Shown: piece after piece, positions 40,488 to 48,839 of the stretch | Position numbering within the stretch: the first letter of the stretch is position 1 | How the letters are laid out: each line of letters starts with the position of its first letter | NCBI GenBank assembly: GCA_017935745.1 | Contig: JAGBGX010000018.1 | Coordinates: 1 to 64,000, forward strand | Length of the DNA: 64,000 nt | Source of the DNA: Treponema sp. | GTDB taxonomy: Bacteria; Spirochaetota; Spirochaetia; Treponematales; Treponemataceae | Reading direction: 5' to 3' | The notes under the pieces: generated by a model | Database searches by the model: none | What the model saw: only the letters and a program-made list of their open reading frames with translations | Told to the model about the DNA's origin: nothing | Program-made: the position numbers and the translations under genes

Positions 40488-41933
40488 ATGCCTGATACAA
40501 AGAGAATTCATAATACAAAGATTGCCTTTATTATGCTGGCGATTATGGCGGCTGCCGGAGTGTTTTCATTTACAGCGAATGCTTTTGCTCAGAGCAGCCC
40601 TGCCAGGGACAGCTCTGCTCCTGCGGGCGGCATGAATCGCGTCATAAAGAATACTGAAAACTGGAACGGAAAGTACGACATCACTTTTTCAAAATTCCTG
40701 AGAAATATCGGGAAGTCAACGGGCATCTACATGATGCTGCATCAGCCTACGGAGCAGGAAAAGGCGGCCGCGCAGGCTCTTGAGCAGGCTCAGCAGGCTG
40801 CGGAAACAGCAGATCCGTTTTCACAGGCACAGGCTCCGGGCTGGCAGTCTATTATAATGATTGTCATCGGCTTTCTGATTATTTACCTTGCAGTAGGAAA
40901 GGGATTTGAGCCGCTGCTGCTTATTCCAATCGGCTTTGGAACGGTTCTTGTGAATATTCCTGGAGCCGGAATGGGAGCAGCCCCGCACGGAATGCTGCAT
41001 ATCATTTACAATGCCGGTGTCGGCAATGAATTTTTCCCCATGATTATCTTTATGGGAATAGGCGCGATGACTGATTTCGGGCCGCTTATTGCGAACCCCA
41101 AGATGGCGCTGCTCGGAGGTGCGGCTCAGCTCGGCGTATTCTTCACCTTGTTTGGCGTTGCGCTTATGAACGCTTTTCTGGGAACCGATTACACGATGCT
41201 TCAGGCTTCCGCAATTTCCATTATCGGCGGTGCGGACGGCCCTACTTCAATTTATGTTTCAGGAAAGCTTGCCCCGGAGATGATGGCGGTTATTGCTGTC
41301 GCGGCGTATTCGTATATGGCGCTTGTGCCGATGATTCAGCCTCCGATTATGAAGGCCCTGACAACAAAAAAGGAGCGCATGATTAAGATGGAGCAGCTGC
41401 GTCCTGTTTCCAAGGCTGAAAAAGTCCTGTTTCCGATGCTTCTGCTCGTTCTTGCAATACTGCTGCTGCCTCCTGCCTGTCCTTTGATTGGAATGCTTGC
41501 CCTCGGAAATTTTGTCAAGCAGAGCGGAGCGGCCGACCGTCTTTCAAAAACCATGGAAAACGAGCTTATGAACATTGTCTCAATCCTTTTGTCTCTGGGT
41601 GTCGGAAGCCAGATGACTCCTGAAAAAATTATGAGAAGGGAATCAGTCGGCATTATTGTTCTCGGACTTGTGGCTTTTTCTGTTGCGACTGCCGGGGGCG
41701 TCCTCATGGCAAAGCTGATGAATGTGTTCCTTCCAAAGGAAAAGAAAATCAATCCGCTTATCGGGTCTGCGGGTGTTTCCGCTGTGCCGATGGCTGCCCG
41801 TGTGAGCAACAAAGTCGGACTTGAATACGATCCGTCGAATTTCCTTCTTATGAATGCCATGGGCCCGAATGTGTCCGGCGTCATCGGAACAGCAATTGCG
41901 GCCGGTGTCTTTATTGCAACATACGGATTCTAG
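40488..41933 (+). CDS. oadB: Oxaloacetate decarboxylase beta subunit, Na+ pump
   Basis: A 481-residue polytopic membrane protein that decarboxylates carboxybiotin and exports Na+. Conserved OadB segments are [25 protein letters not shown] (with the essential aspartate), and [20 protein letters not shown]. Compared with the ~430-residue family it has an N-terminal addition of about 100 residues: a signal-like hydrophobic segment (residues 10-35) and a soluble Gln/Ala-rich stretch ([21 protein letters not shown]). The pump links fermentation of oxaloacetate or citrate to a sodium gradient. Confidence 0.94.
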   Translation: MPDTKRIHNTKIAFIMLAIMAAAGVFSFTANAFAQSSPARDSSAPAGGMNRVIKNTENWNGKYDITFSKFLRNIGKSTGIYMMLHQPTEQEKAAAQALEQAQQAAETADPFSQAQAPGWQSIIMIVIGFLIIYLAVGKGFEPLLLIPIGFGTVLVNIPGAGMGAAPHGMLHIIYNAGVGNEFFPMIIFMGIGAMTDFGPLIANPKMALLGGAAQLGVFFTLFGVALMNAFLGTDYTMLQASAISIIGGADGPTSIYVSGKLAPEMMAVIAVAAYSYMALVPMIQPPIMKALTTKKERMIKMEQLRPVSKAEKVLFPMLLLVLAILLLPPACPLIGMLALGNFVKQSGAADRLSKTMENELMNIVSILLSLGVGSQMTPEKIMRRESVGIIVLGLVAFSVATAGGVLMAKLMNVFLPKEKKINPLIGSAGVSAVPMAARVSNKVGLEYDPSNFLLMNAMGPNVSGVIGTAIAAGVFIATYGF

Positions 41934-41943
41934 CATTCTGTAT

Positions 41944-41978
41944 GGCGCGGAGAGTGGATTTCCGCCTTTTTCCGCGCC
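41944..41978 (+). terminator. Hairpin after oadB, possible terminator
   Basis: A perfect eight-pair stem GGCGCGGA/TCCGCGCC starts ten bases after the oadB stop. It lacks an immediate T-run (a CTGTTTT follows), so termination may be weak or Rho-assisted. Confidence 0.45.
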
Positions 41979-42028
41979 AGCTGTTTTCAGCCGTGCTGTA
42001 AAAATAGACAGCAAAAGTGCAAATTCCC

Positions 42029-42058
42029 TTGACCTTGGCTCGGAAAATTTGCTAAAAT
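42029..42058 (+). promoter_or_regulatory. Promoter of rplU-prp-rpmA
   Basis: TTGACC (42029-42034), an 18-base spacer and TAAAAT (42053-42058). The ~65-base leader contains a CCGCA/TGCGG hairpin at 42081-42106, which could be a ribosomal-protein control structure. Confidence 0.65.
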
Positions 42059-42130
42059 AGAGCATTACTTATTGAGATGTCCGCAGGAATCCACTGCTCC
42101 ATGCGGCAAAAATGAATGTAGAGGTTAAAA

Positions 42131-42445
42131 ATGTACGCAATTGTTGAATTCAAAGGCAATCAGTACAAGGCAGAAAAAGATGCTGTTCTTGAAGTGTCAA
42201 AGCTTGACGCAAAGGACGGCGACACAATCACAATCGATACCGTTCTTCTTGTGAGCGACGGCGATACCGTTTCTGTCGGTTCTCCTTATGTAAAGGGCGC
42301 TAAAGTTACTGTTCAGGTTGGAGAAACTTTCAAGGCAAAGAAAGTGCTCGTCTTTAAATACAAGTCCAAGAAAGATTATCACCGTCTTATCGGACACCGT
42401 GAGCAGTATACAAAAGTTACTGTCAAGGACGTTGTTTTAGCGTAA
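42131..42445 (+). CDS. rplU: 50S ribosomal protein L21
   Basis: A 104-residue protein with the L21 sequence MYAIVEFKGNQYKAEK at its start and YKSKKDYHRLIGHREQYTKV near the end. It binds 23S rRNA. It heads the conserved operon rplU-prp-rpmA, with GAGG upstream of the ATG. Confidence 0.98.
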   Translation: MYAIVEFKGNQYKAEKDAVLEVSKLDAKDGDTITIDTVLLVSDGDTVSVGSPYVKGAKVTVQVGETFKAKKVLVFKYKSKKDYHRLIGHREQYTKVTVKDVVLA

Positions 42446-42446
42446 G

Positions 42447-42788
42447 GTGACTGACATCCTTCTGGTCTGCGGCAAGAACGGCCGCTTTAAAAGCTGCAGG
42501 GCTTGCGGGCATGCTTCCTTTGCAAAGAAAGGGACTGACATTGTGTGTGCCGCTGAAACAATTGTTCTGCGCACATCTGTGGAGCTGCTGAGCCAGACTG
42601 AAGGTGTTGTTCTGAGCTTGAATGATTCAGTCCGCGGATTTTTAGAATTCCGGGTTGAAGAATTCCGTTTTTCAGCCAGAGCTGAGGAACGGCTGAAATG
42701 CATCGGGGATTTTATAAGGCTTTCTTTGCAAGGCCTTTCAGCTGAATATCCTGAGAATGTGCATTTTCAAGAAATATCTGAAGAATAG
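42447..42788 (+). CDS. prp: Prp (YsxB) family cysteine protease
   Basis: A 113-residue protein of the ribosomal-processing cysteine protease family. The catalytic pair is visible as His22 (ACGHASFA) and Cys34 (TDIVCAA), the same positions as in S. aureus Prp. In Firmicutes this enzyme trims the N-terminal extension of L27 and is encoded between L21 and L27, exactly as here. The start is GTG one base after the rplU stop. The L27 encoded downstream shows no such extension, so its substrate here is unclear. Confidence 0.88.
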   Translation: MTDILLVCGKNGRFKSCRACGHASFAKKGTDIVCAAETIVLRTSVELLSQTEGVVLSLNDSVRGFLEFRVEEFRFSARAEERLKCIGDFIRLSLQGLSAEYPENVHFQEISEE

Positions 42789-42814
42789 TCCGGGCTTTCC
42801 GGCGGAGGAGTAAT

Positions 42815-43078
42815 ATGGGACGTACAAAAGGTGGCAGCGGCGCTAAGAACGGCCGCGATTCAAATCCTAAGCATTTAGGCGTTAAGAAATTTGGCGGGGA
42901 AAAGGTTACTGCCGGCTCCATCCTTGTAAGACAGCGCGGAACACGCATTCATCCGGGCAGCAATGTAAAGCGGGGTTCTGATGACACGCTGTATTCTATC
43001 GCGGACGGCGTAGTGAAATACAGCGAGCGCATGAACCGCAAGGTTGTTTCTGTTGAGCCTGCGGTCTCTGCCAACTAA
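42815..43078 (+). CDS. rpmA: 50S ribosomal protein L27
   Basis: An 87-residue protein with the L27 core [19 protein letters not shown] and [15 protein letters not shown]. Its flexible N-terminus reaches the peptidyl-transferase centre. GGAGGAG four bases upstream fixes the ATG, so translation starts at MGRTKGG and the LQFF-type cleavable extension found in Firmicutes is absent. Confidence 0.97.
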   Translation: MGRTKGGSGAKNGRDSNPKHLGVKKFGGEKVTAGSILVRQRGTRIHPGSNVKRGSDDTLYSIADGVVKYSERMNRKVVSVEPAVSAN

Positions 43079-43100
43079 ACGGTCAGTTTGCTTTTGTAAT

Positions 43101-43135
43101 GCCCGGCTTGGAACATATCCTCGCTGGGCTTTTTT
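43101..43135 (+). terminator. Intrinsic terminator of the rplU-prp-rpmA operon
   Basis: A seven-pair stem GCCCGGC/GCTGGGC with a 15-base loop is followed by six T residues, 22 bases after the rpmA stop. Confidence 0.85.
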
Positions 43136-43211
43136 ATGCCGCCAGAATTGAAGCGCCGCTGCGGGATGGAACAGTGCCGGAAGCTGCCTTGCGGGCAGGC
43201 GGCTTGTATGT

Positions 43212-43367
43212 AGGAGTGTAATAAAAACTGTGCCGAAAATATCGTCACAGTTTTTATTTGCCAGTTCGCGTTGCGGACTTCCTTATTTATTCTGCTTCCT
43301 GGCGGAAGCACGTAAAAGGTCAGGTCAGAAATTGAAATTTCCGATTTGACCTTTTATGGGAGTGCAC
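43212..43367 (+). promoter_or_regulatory. Multi-hairpin leader element, copy C (before obg)
   Basis: AGGAG (43212-43216) is followed by H1 (43221-43257): a 12-pair stem ATAAAAACTGTG/CACAGTTTTTAT with a 13-base loop containing CGAAAATA. H2 (43263-43279) pairs AGTTCGC with GCGGACT around GTT, then CTTCCTTAT as in copy A. H3 (43293-43310) is TGCTTCC-TGGC-GGAAGCA. H4 (43314-43355) starts AAAAGGTCA and ends TGACCTTTT, followed by ATGGGAG. H1 differs from copy A by one compensating base pair. It lies ~75 bases after the preceding operon's own terminator. Confidence 0.78.
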
Positions 43368-44504
43368 ATGATTCAGTTTGCTGACGAGGCAGTGATTACT
43401 GTCCGGTCTGGAAAGGGCGGAAACGGCTGTGTTTCCTTTCGGCGGGAAAAATATATACCGAACGGCGGCCCGAACGGCGGGGACGGCGGCCGTGGCGGGG
43501 ATGTTGTCTTTTGCCTGAAGAGAAATCTCCGCACGCTTGCGCATCTTCGCTATCATCCGTTCTTTAAGGCGAGAAACGGTGAGGACGGGCAGAGCTGGAA
43601 CAAATTCGGGAAGGACGGCGAGGATATTGTGATTGCGGTTCCGCCCGGCACAGCAATCCGCGATTACAAGACTGGCGAGCTTATCCATGATTTTACAGAG
43701 GAAAGCGACGGCACGCAGTTTTTGTTTTTGAAGGGCGGAAACGGAGGCTGGGGAAATGTTCATTTTAAATCGAGCACTAATCAGGCTCCGCGCCATGCGA
43801 ATCCGGGTGCGCCAGGGGAAGAGCGGCGGCTGCGGATTGAGCTTTCCATCATGGCTGACATCGGGCTTGTGGGGTTTCCCAATGCCGGCAAGTCGAGCCT
43901 GCTTGATCTTTTTACAAACGCGCGTCCGAAAATTGCTCCGTATCCGTTTACAACAAAAATTCCGAACCTCGGTGTGCTTCATGTTGACGATGAGCGGGAT
44001 TTTGTCATTGCTGATATTCCGGGGATAATCGAAGGCGCCAGCAAGGGAGCCGGGCTTGGAATCCGTTTTTTAAAGCATATTTCACGGACTGCCGGGCTGC
44101 TTTTTATGATTGACTGCAGCGATGAGTCCTGTCTGGATGCCTATGATTTGCTTTTGAAAGAGCTTGAGGAATTCGGGAAGGCACTTGCGGAAAAGCCGCG
44201 GATCGTCCTGTGCAACAAGATAGACATTGAGGGCGCCCTGGAAAATGCGCAGCGTGTAAAGCGGGCTATCCAGGAAAAGGAGCCTGATGTGACAGTTATT
44301 GCGCTTTCTGTTGCCGCCCGGACAAACGTGGAGGAAGCCCGCCGGGAAATCATTTCCCTTGTTGAGCGGACGGATTCCATGCGGTGCGCGGGAAAAAGCC
44401 TTTCTGCGCAGAACGGCGGCCCTGACGGCGGGAGCAGCGCCTTTTTGTCAGAACGGTCTGTGGACGAATCTATGGAAGTTCAGTTTCCAGGAAGCGAAAG
44501 CTGA
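43368..44504 (+). CDS. obg: Obg family GTPase (CgtA)
   Basis: A 378-residue ribosome-associated GTPase important for 50S maturation and stress response. The glycine-rich Obg fold (RSGKGGNGCVSFRREKY, NGGPNGGDGGRGGDV) covers residues 1-158; the G domain has G1 GFPNAGKSS, G3 DIPGIIEGASKGAGLG and G4 NKID. A short variable tail of ~50 residues ends the protein. The start at 43368 follows GGGAG at 43358-43362; an in-frame ATG at 43356 overlaps that site. It is the first gene of obg-nadD-yqeK-lytR-rsfS. Confidence 0.96.
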   Translation: MIQFADEAVITVRSGKGGNGCVSFRREKYIPNGGPNGGDGGRGGDVVFCLKRNLRTLAHLRYHPFFKARNGEDGQSWNKFGKDGEDIVIAVPPGTAIRDYKTGELIHDFTEESDGTQFLFLKGGNGGWGNVHFKSSTNQAPRHANPGAPGEERRLRIELSIMADIGLVGFPNAGKSSLLDLFTNARPKIAPYPFTTKIPNLGVLHVDDERDFVIADIPGIIEGASKGAGLGIRFLKHISRTAGLLFMIDCSDESCLDAYDLLLKELEEFGKALAEKPRIVLCNKIDIEGALENAQRVKRAIQEKEPDVTVIALSVAARTNVEEARREIISLVERTDSMRCAGKSLSAQNGGPDGGSSAFLSERSVDESMEVQFPGSES

Positions 44505-44505
44505 G

Positions 44506-45171
44506 ATGAAAATTGCAGTCTTGGGAGGAAGCTTTAATCCTGTCCACATAGGGCACATGGCGCTGGCAGATGAAGTCTGTGTTTCCCTCGGGTACGACAA
44601 GGTGCTGTTTGTTCCTGCAAGCACTCCTCCTCACAAGCAGATGAACGGAATGACGGACGCTTGCATCCGTGCAAAAATGGTGGAGCTTGCGTGCAGTAAT
44701 GATCCGCGCTTTGAGCTTGAGACGTGTGAAATTGACCGCGGAGGCGTTTCTTATACATACGATACAGTCTGCCATCTTGAAGAAAAGTACCGCGGCCGTC
44801 TTTCTGGAAAAATCGGGCTGATTCTGGGGCGCGATCTGCTGCCGTCGTTTCATCTTTGGCGGAAGGCGGATGAGCTTGCGCGCAGATGCTCTCTGATTCT
44901 TGCGGCGCGTCCGCATGCTGACGCGGATGAAGCTTTTATGAACAGGGCTGCCGGCGTTTATGCGGAGTGTGAGAACGCAGCGGAAAACAGTTTTTCTGCG
45001 GAGACGGAGCCGCTTTTTGCGGGCGCGGTCACTCTTGCGAACGAGCCTTTGGCTGTCAGTTCAACAGGCATACGGGCCAGAATTTTCAGGAAAATGGCTT
45101 TTCAGTATCTTGTTCCTTCACAAGTTTTCAAGTATATTAGTGACGGTAAACTGTATGGAAGCGAATGTTGA
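44506..45171 (+). CDS. nadD: Nicotinate-nucleotide adenylyltransferase
   Basis: A 221-residue enzyme of NAD synthesis that adenylylates nicotinate mononucleotide. The nucleotidyltransferase motif GGSFNPVHIGHM is at residues 7-18, with FVPASTPPHKQ and the ISSTGIR-like VSSTGIRARI near the end. It starts one base after the obg stop and its end overlaps yqeK by 17 bases. Its product feeds NadK, encoded elsewhere in the window. Confidence 0.94.
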   Translation: MKIAVLGGSFNPVHIGHMALADEVCVSLGYDKVLFVPASTPPHKQMNGMTDACIRAKMVELACSNDPRFELETCEIDRGGVSYTYDTVCHLEEKYRGRLSGKIGLILGRDLLPSFHLWRKADELARRCSLILAARPHADADEAFMNRAAGVYAECENAAENSFSAETEPLFAGAVTLANEPLAVSSTGIRARIFRKMAFQYLVPSQVFKYISDGKLYGSEC

Positions 45172-45763
45172 CAAGCTTATAGAAAAGATCCGCGGATATG
45201 CAAAGAAATCGCTAAAGGAAAAGCGGTTTGAGCATTCTGTGCGTGTCGCGCAGACGGCGGCTCAGATGTGCAGTCTGTACGGAGCTGATGAAAAGAAAGG
45301 ATATCTTGCCGGAATTGCCCATGATATCTGCAAGAGCATGAATGATGAGGAGCTGCTTGCGCTTGCCGCTGAAGACGGGAATCCCGTTTCCGAAATTGAA
45401 AGAAGCAGGCCTGCGCTTCTGCACGGGCGGGCGGCGGCTGTCCTTCTTCAGAAGAAATTCGGCATTTGCGACGGCGATGTGCTTCAGGCTGTTGCCTGCC
45501 ATACATTCGGTGCGCCGGATTTGTGTCCTCTGGCAAAGATTGTCTACGCCGCGGACAAAATTGAGCCTGGACGCCCCCAGTCAACAGAGGCATACCGGGA
45601 AAAACTGTTCAGCCAGTCCCTGAACAGCCTTGTGCTGTCAGTTCTCCGCGAGAATTTGGGCTGGCTCAAAACCAAGGGAAAAAGCATAGCGTCTTCCAGC
45701 TTTGAGTTTGAAAAAAGCCTCGGGCAGGACAGCGCAGCGGAAGGAAAAAATGAGTGTTTCTAA
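45155..45763 (+). CDS. yqeK: HD-domain phosphohydrolase YqeK (symmetrical Ap4A hydrolase type)
   Basis: A 202-residue HD protein. Metal ligands are seen in RFEHSVRVA, GIAHDICKSM, LLHGRAAAV and VYAADKIEPGR, the order typical of YqeK, which in Firmicutes cleaves diadenosine tetraphosphate to two ADP. The start at 45155 yields MEANVDKLIEKIRGYAKKSL and overlaps nadD by 17 bases. The nadD-yqeK-rsfS order is common in bacteria. Confidence 0.88.
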   Translation: MEANVDKLIEKIRGYAKKSLKEKRFEHSVRVAQTAAQMCSLYGADEKKGYLAGIAHDICKSMNDEELLALAAEDGNPVSEIERSRPALLHGRAAAVLLQKKFGICDGDVLQAVACHTFGAPDLCPLAKIVYAADKIEPGRPQSTEAYREKLFSQSLNSLVLSVLRENLGWLKTKGKSIASSSFEFEKSLGQDSAAEGKNECF

Positions 45764-46970
45764 AGAGCGGAAAAGCGCTTTGTTTCTCCTGGCTGTCCTT
45801 GCAATCATAGCGGGAGTCACCGTCTTTATTGCGCTTACGCTGAGAGTGGATCCTGTTGAAGAAAGCCTGAAGAGCAGCCCTGTCATAAATACGCTGTGGG
45901 TTTTTACGGACGATGACGGCAGTGCGCTTGCCACAAATGTGCTGGTGTTCTATCCGCCGTCACGAAAAGCAGTTGCCTTTGACATACTGGGAAACACAGG
46001 CGCAATTTTCAGCAGCCTCGGGCGCGTGGATCGCATTGATGCCGTTTACAAGGAAAAGGGCATAGATATGTACCGGGCGGAAATTGAAAAGTTGATAGGG
46101 AAAAAAATTCCGTTCACTATTGAAATAAGCCTGAAAAACCTGGAGTTTTTTGCGGATTACTTTGGCGGGCTGAATGTTTTTGTTCCGTTTCCTGTTGACG
46201 AGACAGACGAAGACGGGCATCGCTATCTTCTTCCAAGCGGCGCGGTTCTTCTCGACGGTGATAAAATCAGTTCGTTTTTAACATACAGAAATGTGTCTGA
46301 TGCAAGCGAATTTGAGGACCGCAAGGAGGCTGTCTTTGTCTCGCTGCTTTCTGCGCTCCGGGATAACCGTGACATTATCTTTTCGGGAAACAGCTTTTCC
46401 ATCTATGAAAAAAGAATCAAGTCGAATATTGAAGGTGATGATCTGTATAAGCTGATGCAGAATATCACAGACATTGACATAGAGCAGTATTCGCTTCAGA
46501 CTATCACCGGGAGCCTGAGAAACGTGGACGGCAAGACGCTTCTGTTTCCGTATTATGACGGACAGCTGATAAAGGACATCATGAACCAGACTGTAAGTTC
46601 TCTTGTCACAGGAGATTCCGCCGGACAGAACAGAGTCTATGTTCTGGTGATTCAAAACGGAACAACGGAGCAGGGGCTTGCAAGGAACACATCGTTTCTG
46701 ATGCAGAGCGTCGGCTACGAAGTCCTTGAGACTGCGAATGCGGACAGGAACAACTACGAACGGACTGAAATCATAAACCATATAGGAAATGCAGAAGCCG
46801 CAAAAATGCTTGGCAGCTTCATTCACTGCACAAACATTATTGATGAGGAAGTGCTCCCTGAGACGGAAGATGCAGGCAGCGCGGCAAAGGCAGACTTTAC
46901 GATTATTCTTGGAAAAGACTTTGACGGCCGCTTTGTAAAAGGAAACGGTGCAAATGCGGCGGCTGAATAG
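45750..46970 (+). CDS. LytR-CpsA-Psr/LytR_C family envelope protein
   Basis: A 406-residue membrane-anchored protein. A short cytoplasmic N-terminus and one membrane segment (residues 9-30, ALFLLAVLAIIAGVTVFIAL) precede an extracytoplasmic LCP-like domain (about 45-270; VINTLWVFTDDDG, DRIDAVYKEKG, LPSGAVLLDGDKISSFLTYRN) and a C-terminal LytR_C domain (VYVLVIQNGTTEQGLARNTSFLMQSVGYEV). LCP proteins usually transfer polymers to peptidoglycan; some catalytic arginines are not obvious here, so the activity may differ. AAGGA precedes the ATG at 45750, which overlaps yqeK by 14 bases. Confidence 0.8.
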   Translation: MSVSKERKSALFLLAVLAIIAGVTVFIALTLRVDPVEESLKSSPVINTLWVFTDDDGSALATNVLVFYPPSRKAVAFDILGNTGAIFSSLGRVDRIDAVYKEKGIDMYRAEIEKLIGKKIPFTIEISLKNLEFFADYFGGLNVFVPFPVDETDEDGHRYLLPSGAVLLDGDKISSFLTYRNVSDASEFEDRKEAVFVSLLSALRDNRDIIFSGNSFSIYEKRIKSNIEGDDLYKLMQNITDIDIEQYSLQTITGSLRNVDGKTLLFPYYDGQLIKDIMNQTVSSLVTGDSAGQNRVYVLVIQNGTTEQGLARNTSFLMQSVGYEVLETANADRNNYERTEIINHIGNAEAAKMLGSFIHCTNIIDEEVLPETEDAGSAAKADFTIILGKDFDGRFVKGNGANAAAE

Positions 46971-46979
46971 AGGAAGGAT

Positions 46980-47327
46980 ATGGAAAAAACAGTAAGGGAA
47001 ATGGCGCTTGAAATTGCGCAGCTTATGGAAGACGGAAAAGGCACAGATGTTTCTGTTCTTGATGTTTCAGAGCTGAACAGCTGGACAGACTTCTTTGTCA
47101 TTGTCACTGTCTCAAGCGGCCCGCAGTGGCAGGGGCTGTATAAGGCAGTGCGGGACTATATTGCAGGAACATCTCTGGAGCTTCATAAGGTTCATAACAA
47201 GGTTTCCCGCGGTGACGACTGGAACCTTATTGACTTGGGCCCTATTGTGGTGCATCTTATGAGCCAGGAAGCCCGCGGCTTTTATGAGCTTGAAAAGCTG
47301 TGGCACGCAGGAAAAAAACTGAAATAG
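46980..47327 (+). CDS. rsfS: Ribosomal silencing factor RsfS
   Basis: A 115-residue protein of the Iojap/RsfS family, which binds L14 on the 50S subunit and blocks subunit joining during starvation. Family segments are DGKGTDVSVLDVSELNSWTD, FFVIVTVSS and DWNLIDLGPIVVHLMSQEARGFYELEKLW. It closes the obg-nadD-yqeK-lytR-rsfS row, nine bases behind the lytR-like gene. Confidence 0.95.
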   Translation: MEKTVREMALEIAQLMEDGKGTDVSVLDVSELNSWTDFFVIVTVSSGPQWQGLYKAVRDYIAGTSLELHKVHNKVSRGDDWNLIDLGPIVVHLMSQEARGFYELEKLWHAGKKLK

Positions 47328-47352
47328 AATTCTGCGGCTGCCTGCTGCTTAT

Positions 47353-47390
47353 GAAAAAGAAACACGGCTGTCCGCCCTGGGGCAGCCGTG
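47353..47390 (-). terminator. Terminator of the acidic-protein gene (minus strand)
   Basis: Read on the minus strand, CACGGCTG pairs with CAGCCGTG and the stem is followed by TTTCTTTTT. It lies just beyond the stop of the minus-strand gene at 47412 and may also stop rsfS transcription from the other side, though no plus-strand T-run follows. Confidence 0.7.
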
Positions 47391-47411
47391 CCAGCACAAA
47401 AAAGCCGGCTT

Positions 47412-47714
47412 CTATCTGGTCATGTCAGCAGGATCGGAGTCTTCTTCAATTTCTTCTTCATCATTGTAAAAGCCGTCATCAAATCCGCTGATTCTGTTGT
47501 CATAACCGTCTTCCGGCTCCTGATCATCGAAAGGCTCATCGTAGCTGTCGGATTCTTCAAGGAAATCATCTTCAAAGGTGTCGTCATAATCGTCGGAATC
47601 GCCGTCTTCAAAATCATCTTCAAAGCCGTCATCTGACATTTCCTGCGAAAAATCATCATCTTCATAGGAAAAGCCGGTCATTGAAGAAAATCCAGTCTCG
47701 TCATCATCGAACAT
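47412..47714 (-). CDS. Small highly acidic protein of unknown function
   Basis: A 100-residue protein in which about half the residues are Asp or Glu (for example SYEDDDFSQEM and GFEDDFEDGDSDDYDD), with scattered Phe and Tyr and almost no basic residues. No fold or family is recognised; it is probably disordered. The ATG at 47714 is supported by AAGGAT eight bases upstream, a promoter (47791-47763) and a terminator after the stop, so the gene looks real. A longer frame upstream overlaps the promoter and is rejected. Such proteins can act as nucleic-acid mimics, metal buffers or RNA-polymerase delta-like factors, all speculative here. Confidence 0.7.
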   Translation of the reverse strand: MFDDDETGFSSMTGFSYEDDDFSQEMSDDGFEDDFEDGDSDDYDDTFEDDFLEESDSYDEPFDDQEPEDGYDNRISGFDDGFYNDEEEIEEDSDPADMTR

Positions 47715-47762
47715 TGTGTTATCCTTCGTAATGAATTTGCTGTTATATCTCCACCCAAACAA

Positions 47763-47791
47763 AGAGTAAATTACAGTTCCGTTTTTGTCAA
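47763..47791 (-). promoter_or_regulatory. Promoter of the acidic-protein gene
   Basis: On the minus strand TTGACA (47791-47786), a 17-base spacer and TACTCT (47768-47763). It is back to back with the ispE promoter, about 50 bases away. Confidence 0.55.
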
Positions 47792-47840
47792 TTGAATTCT
47801 TTAGAATTTTTTCGGCGCGGCTGATTCTGAAAAAAGCTTC

Positions 47841-47870
47841 TTGACATTTTTTGCAGAAAGACAGTATACT
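47841..47870 (+). promoter_or_regulatory. Promoter of ispE, likely leaderless transcript
   Basis: TTGACA (47841-47846), an 18-base spacer and TATACT (47865-47870). The ispE start codon at 47879 follows after eight bases (GACTGCGT), where transcription should begin. There is no Shine-Dalgarno. Confidence 0.7.
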
Positions 47871-47878
47871 GACTGCGT

Positions 47879-48757
47879 ATGTCTGGCAGCATAACTGCGC
47901 TGGCTCCTGCAAAGATAAACCTGGGACTGAACGTGTTTCCGAGGCGGGATGACGGCTATCACGATGTGCTCAGCATTTTTTCGACAGTCGCCCTGTTTGA
48001 TGAAGTGACTGTTTCCAGAACCGGCGGAAAAAGAGAATGCATTGTGCGGTGCGAAGGAATGGAGCTTCCTGAGCAGAATACGGTTGCTGCTGCATACAAA
48101 GCTTTCTGCGTGCTGACTGGCATAGATTCAGGAGTGTCCGTTTCAATAAGGAAACGCATTCCTGCCGGCGGCGGATTGGGGGGCGGCTCAAGTGATGCTT
48201 CTTCTTTTATTCAGGCCGTGAACAGTCTGTTTGATGCCGGGCTTGGCATTGAATCCCTTTCAGCAATTGCAGAAAATGTCGGAAGCGATGTGTGCTTTTT
48301 TGCACATGCTCTTTTTGCCGATGGCGGCAGGCGGTTCCGCCAGTTTGAGCCGTTTGCGGCTGTTGTAGAGGGGCGCGGAGAGCGTGTAAGGCAGATTGCG
48401 CACAGGAGCGATTTTTCAGTCCTTTTGGTTTTTCCAGAAACGGGAGTTTCCACGGGGGCTGCGTATGAGCTTCTTGACAGGCGTGCGGCTTTTGCACATC
48501 ATGGCAGTGCTGCTTCCCTTGAGGAAATGTACCGCAGTCCTGTGTGCAGCTGGCGATTTGAAAATGACTTTACGGTTCCTGTGTGTGAATGCTATCCGGC
48601 TGTCCGCAAGGCGCTTTCCTGTGTCCGTTCGTGCGGCGCTGATTTTGCTGATATGTCCGGGTCGGGTTCCACAGTGTTTGGAATTTTTGCAGAAAAGAGC
48701 AGGGGCATCAGGGCAAGAAAAGCTTTGGAGCATGACTTCAAGGTTTTGCTGCTCTGA
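47879..48757 (+). CDS. ispE: 4-diphosphocytidyl-2-C-methyl-D-erythritol kinase
   Basis: A 292-residue GHMP kinase of the MEP isoprenoid pathway. It opens [24 protein letters not shown] and has the ATP loop [17 protein letters not shown] and the C-terminal [13 protein letters not shown]. The ATG is eight bases after a consensus -10 box and lacks a ribosome-binding site, pointing to leaderless translation. The order ispE-spoVG is also found in other spirochaetes. Confidence 0.95.
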   Translation: MSGSITALAPAKINLGLNVFPRRDDGYHDVLSIFSTVALFDEVTVSRTGGKRECIVRCEGMELPEQNTVAAAYKAFCVLTGIDSGVSVSIRKRIPAGGGLGGGSSDASSFIQAVNSLFDAGLGIESLSAIAENVGSDVCFFAHALFADGGRRFRQFEPFAAVVEGRGERVRQIAHRSDFSVLLVFPETGVSTGAAYELLDRRAAFAHHGSAASLEEMYRSPVCSWRFENDFTVPVCECYPAVRKALSCVRSCGADFADMSGSGSTVFGIFAEKSRGIRARKALEHDFKVLLL

Positions 48758-48839
48758 TTTGGATGATATACGGAGCGGAAGCGCAGCGTTTCAGGCGGCT
48801 GGGTTTCCGTCAATCAAGCTAAATAAAGGAAGTGCTATT

